25,359 nucleotides of DNA from an uncultured Bacilli bacterium (GTDB lineage Bacteria; Bacillota_I; Bacilli_A; ML615J-28; CAG-313). The translations under genes and the position numbers were made by a program. Below the pieces are notes generated by a model that worked only from the letters and a program-made list of their open reading frames with translations, ran no database searches and was not told the origin of the DNA. Shown here piece by piece: positions 22,487-25,359 of the stretch. Numbering within the stretch: the first letter of the stretch is position 1; each line of letters begins with the position of its first letter. The stretch lies in contig CANQWZ010000008.1 in assembly GCA_947627685.1 (NCBI GenBank), positions 1 through 25,359 on the forward strand, in the 5' to 3' direction.

Positions 22487-25359
22487 ATGAACAATATAAC
22501 AAATGAAATTTTAAAAATTATTAATAAATTAAATGAAAGTAATGACAATTCATCTAAAAAATTAGATGAACTAGAACACGAAATATTAAAATTGTATAAC
22601 AAACAAGTAAATAATATTGATAATTTGCAAAATCAAGAACCTATCAGTGAAGGAGCATCATGTTATTGTGTGGAAAACCGTGATGGTTATCATTATATCT
22701 ATAAAATTTTTCATCCTAATAATTTGAAAAAAGATTTATTAGAACAAAAAATTATTGAAAATATGGACGTAAAATATTATTGGTTAAAATATGAATGGAA
22801 AGAGACATATAGTGATAGTTTTTTTAACAAAATTTTTCGTTTTATTAACCAAATTGATAGAATTCAAAAAATTTATGAAGCAGTATTTTCTCAAGGCAAT
22901 AACATGTTTATAACTCCTGAAATATGTCTTACTAATCAAGGAATAGCTATAAGAATGTCATATTTAAATGGGCAAACATTAGAAGATTTTTATAAGTCTA
23001 ATACTAATACTAATTACACTAAAGATAGAATATTGGAGCGCTTAGAATTAATTAATAAAGTAGCAACACAAATAAAAATATTTCACGATGAGCATTATTT
23101 TTGTGGTGACGTTAAACCTAGCAATTTCTTTATAATAAGATATACAAATAATAATTATATAATTGAGAACATAGATTATGATAGTTTTATATATGATGGC
23201 GAATTGACAACAAATATTACTCCTTCATATACACAACCATATTATTTTGAAGGTGATTTTACTGCGCCAAAATCTGATATCCAGTCTTGGCAAAAATTAG
23301 ATATCAAGGCATTGACCACAATGTTAATGATTTCACTTTCCAAGGGCTATGAAACATTTGGTCAAGAAATTGCTGCTGATTATTTAAACTATTCAAAATT
23401 TTTTAAAGAAGAATGTTATGGGAAATGGATATTTAGTGCTCTAGAAGCAGATAAAAGTCTTGTTGGTTTATATATATATAAAAAGTTTGAAACCTTTTTA
23501 AATAATGGTATTGGGAATTACAAGCCGAATGATGAAATAGAAAATATTGCTGTTTTTTTAGAAAGGCTTAAAATCATAATACATTTAATAAAATATTCAG
23601 ATTCTAAACCAAAAAGTATTGATATAGAAAACATTTCAGATAATGGATCAAAGAAATTAATGGTTGAGGAAATTGTTAGATGTGCTGGATTAAAAAAGTT
23701 AGATTTAGAAATTAAAAATAAAAAATATAATATTAAATCGGATTATGCAGAAGTAATAGAAGGAGAATATTATAATAATAATTCAATAGATTATAAATTA
23801 TTACCAAATATAAAAATCGATGATGGTTTTAATATTTATTCATATAATTCTTCTAAGACACCATTAGAGAAAATCATTGAAAAACATAGGGATAAAAATA
23901 TATTTCTAAAAGCGTATGGTGGTATTGGTAAGACCACAACTTTAAAAACATTTTGGTTAGATTTTTTAAAAAATAAGCATCATATTTCTAATATTTATAT
24001 TGATTTGAAAAATTTAATATATAATGATAGCAAAGAAAAATTAATTGAACAAATGGAACAAGTTTATAAATTGCCTAGCGGAATTAATGATATTTACTGG
24101 CTTATGGATGGGGTAAATGAAACCAAGTATAAATTGAGGCAGGAAGGTTTATTATTAGATGCCTTTACCGAATTATCGGAAAAATTTACCTTAATAATAA
24201 CTAGTCGTAGTTATGAAATAAATTTAGAACCAATTATTCCTCCAAACAATTGTTTAGAAAATACAATACATGCAGAATTAATGGAATTGACAGATGAACA
24301 AATTATTACATTTTGTAAAAAACAAAAAATTAGCAAAGAAACCAATTTATTTAAATTGATTCATAATAATATGATGTTACATATTTATAAAAATTTAAAT
24401 AAATATGGGATAGAAACTGATAACAATACCATCAATGCGGGAAAATTATTAGATTTGTATTTTAAATATTGTTTTAAGGGAAAATACATACTTGATAAGT
24501 TAATTAATGATGGTTATGACGAAAATAAAGTAATAGAATATTTAAAAGGGCTAAACAACGATTCGGATATATATACACATGCAAAGAAATATGATGAAAT
24601 TTTTCAAAATATATGCGAAAATGTTACTGATTTAAAAGAACTAGAAATAGATAGAACAAATAGTATTTTAACATTAATAAATGATTATTATTTTACTAAT
24701 GAGTTATATCAAACCTATTTTGAGGCTAAAGCATTAATAAATAAAATAAAAGATTTTAATGAGACTAAAAGATTTGATAAATTAGGAGACTTTTTGATTA
24801 AATTAAATTGCAAATTTCATGGAGAGCACTATTATGATATAATTCAATATGTCTGCGAAATTAATGAAAATTTTAAAATTATTATTGATTATCAAAATTT
24901 ATATTCTCAATCTAAAAATGGACGATTAAAAAAAATATTGAATGATATGTATACTTTTTATAATCATAAACTTTTAAAAAAATTTATTGATGCTGAAGAA
25001 TTTTCTTTTTGTAGTTGGTTAAAGGAAATTACTATACCTTCAAGTGTGACAAATATAGGAAAATCTGCCTTTTCGGAATGTAAAAATCTAATAAAAATAA
25101 CAATAGAAAAAGGGGTAAGAAGAATAGACAAATATGCCTTCGATGGATGTAGAAATTTAGAAAGCATAACCATCCCAACTAGTGTTCGAAGTATAAGATA
25201 TAATGCCTTTAAAGGTTGTACAAATTTAAAAGAAATAAATATTGAAAGCCTAGCATCTTGGTTTAAAGTTACATTTGAAGATGCTATAGCCAATCCGTTA
25301 GTTGTTAGTAAACAAGTAGTATTAAAGATAAATGGCCAAGAATTAATAAATATAACAGA
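22487..25359 (+). CDS. Protein kinase - NACHT/STAND NTPase - BspA-type LRR protein (NLR-like), 3' end outside window
   Basis: The frame is open to the window end, giving at least 957 residues. In order: a short coiled coil (1-45); a Ser/Thr-kinase-like domain (about 50-330) with Gly loop GASCYCV (56-62), ATP lysine K73, catalytic loop H200..GDVKPSNF (D208, K210, N213), DYDSF in place of DFG (D230) and an F-helix Asp in LDIKAL; a linker; a NACHT/STAND NTPase with Walker A GGIGKTT (478-484), Walker B WLMDGVNE (D541) and LIITSRS (T572-R574); a helical region; then 23-residue leucine-rich repeats of the BspA type from residue 845. All key kinase and P-loop residues are present. There is no signal peptide, so it should be cytosolic. 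Family knowledge suggests ligand sensing by the LRR, NTP-driven oligomerisation and kinase output. Defence is inferred from architecture. It has no clear ribosome site and starts two bases after the upstream stop. Confidence 0.88.
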   Translation, partial: MNNITNEILKIINKLNESNDNSSKKLDELEHEILKLYNKQVNNIDNLQNQEPISEGASCYCVENRDGYHYIYKIFHPNNLKKDLLEQKIIENMDVKYYWLKYEWKETYSDSFFNKIFRFINQIDRIQKIYEAVFSQGNNMFITPEICLTNQGIAIRMSYLNGQTLEDFYKSNTNTNYTKDRILERLELINKVATQIKIFHDEHYFCGDVKPSNFFIIRYTNNNYIIENIDYDSFIYDGELTTNITPSYTQPYYFEGDFTAPKSDIQSWQKLDIKALTTMLMISLSKGYETFGQEIAADYLNYSKFFKEECYGKWIFSALEADKSLVGLYIYKKFETFLNNGIGNYKPNDEIENIAVFLERLKIIIHLIKYSDSKPKSIDIENISDNGSKKLMVEEIVRCAGLKKLDLEIKNKKYNIKSDYAEVIEGEYYNNNSIDYKLLPNIKIDDGFNIYSYNSSKTPLEKIIEKHRDKNIFLKAYGGIGKTTTLKTFWLDFLKNKHHISNIYIDLKNLIYNDSKEKLIEQMEQVYKLPSGINDIYWLMDGVNETKYKLRQEGLLLDAFTELSEKFTLIITSRSYEINLEPIIPPNNCLENTIHAELMELTDEQIITFCKKQKISKETNLFKLIHNNMMLHIYKNLNKYGIETDNNTINAGKLLDLYFKYCFKGKYILDKLINDGYDENKVIEYLKGLNNDSDIYTHAKKYDEIFQNICENVTDLKELEIDRTNSILTLINDYYFTNELYQTYFEAKALINKIKDFNETKRFDKLGDFLIKLNCKFHGEHYYDIIQYVCEINENFKIIIDYQNLYSQSKNGRLKKILNDMYTFYNHKLLKKFIDAEEFSFCSWLKEITIPSSVTNIGKSAFSECKNLIKITIEKGVRRIDKYAFDGCRNLESITIPTSVRSIRYNAFKGCTNLKEINIESLASWFKVTFEDAIANPLVVSKQVVLKINGQELINIT
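25019..25225 (+). repeat. Three tandem BspA-type LRR units (69 bp, 23 residues each)
   Basis: Units at 25019-25087, 25088-25156 and 25157-25225 each encode L-x-x-I-T-I-(P/E)-x-x-V-x-x-I-x-x-x-A-F-x-x-C-x-N. They keep an exact 23-residue period while the DNA has diverged. A fourth, atypical unit (LKEINIESLASWFKV..., from 25226) resembles the irregular segment that often interrupts BspA arrays. More units probably lie beyond the window. Confidence 0.92.

Noticed and set aside
24964..25293. A 109-codon open frame on the minus strand opposite the LRR coding region
   Set aside because: It is the shadow of the 69-bp LRR repeats, lacks a ribosome site, and lies fully inside the better supported plus-strand gene.
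22487..25359. Phosphorylation-type toxin-antitoxin reading (kinase toxin with the upstream gene as antitoxin)
   Set aside because: The upstream protein has no DNA-binding domain, the second protein is a very large multidomain receptor, and the promoter is strong without an operator. The NLR-like reading explains more.

Overview
The window is strongly AT-rich DNA from a low-GC Gram-positive bacterium (Bacillota), probably a gut-associated member of Bacilli, Erysipelotrichia or Clostridia. An alpha/beta-type small acid-soluble spore protein points to a spore former, or a lineage that recently was one. TGA is a true stop (for example at 10396-10398 and 12701-12703) and tryptophan uses TGG, so the mycoplasma code does not apply. 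Genes are densely packed, with SD-type ribosome sites, TTG starts at two genes and several short overlaps that suggest translational coupling. The species cannot be named from the sequence alone.

Layout. 1-334: end of a DUF4367-like protein and its terminator. 430-1190: an AlkD-like DNA alkylation repair protein followed six bases later by tRNA-Arg(CCU). 1214-5817: envelope glycan genes, namely an O-antigen-ligase-like membrane protein on the minus strand, then a plus-strand set of an N-acetylhexosamine-1-kinase-like phosphotransferase, a GalU-type UTP-sugar-1-phosphate uridylyltransferase and a DUF368 (undecaprenyl-phosphate translocase family) protein. 5863-9232: Hsp20, a membrane-anchored XRE regulator, and a coupled HAD phosphatase / TPR / zinc-ribbon membrane protein cassette. 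9352-12703: a znuA-znuC-znuB zinc uptake operon with a coupled uncharacterised gene having a nuclease-like core motif. 12724-15458: a TSCPD-domain protein divergent from a cysteine desulfurase-ThiI pair that should make 4-thiouridine in tRNA. 15533-20741: SASP, a SpoU/TrmH RNA methyltransferase, a DegV protein, a TGS-domain uridine kinase-like protein (minus strand) and a MATE transporter.

After a 447-base gene-poor stretch that carries a strong hairpin and a possible decayed gene end, the content changes. A strong promoter (21132-21160) drives a two-gene operon. The first gene encodes a 431-residue protein of no recognised family. The second starts two bases after the first one stops and runs off the window. 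It encodes at least 957 residues arranged as short coiled coil, Ser/Thr-kinase-like domain, NACHT/STAND P-loop NTPase, helical region and BspA-type leucine-rich repeats. Effector, NTPase switch and LRR sensor in one chain is the layout of NOD-like immune receptors, so this is a strong candidate for an anti-phage (or other intracellular sensing) system. Its kinase effector and BspA-type LRR sensor are unusual, and it is the most interesting part of the window.

Smaller curiosities: two divergent promoters at 13010-13061 share one palindromic -35 hexamer with 17-base spacers on both sides, and the hairpin after hsp20 contains a duplicated left arm that allows two mutually exclusive stems.
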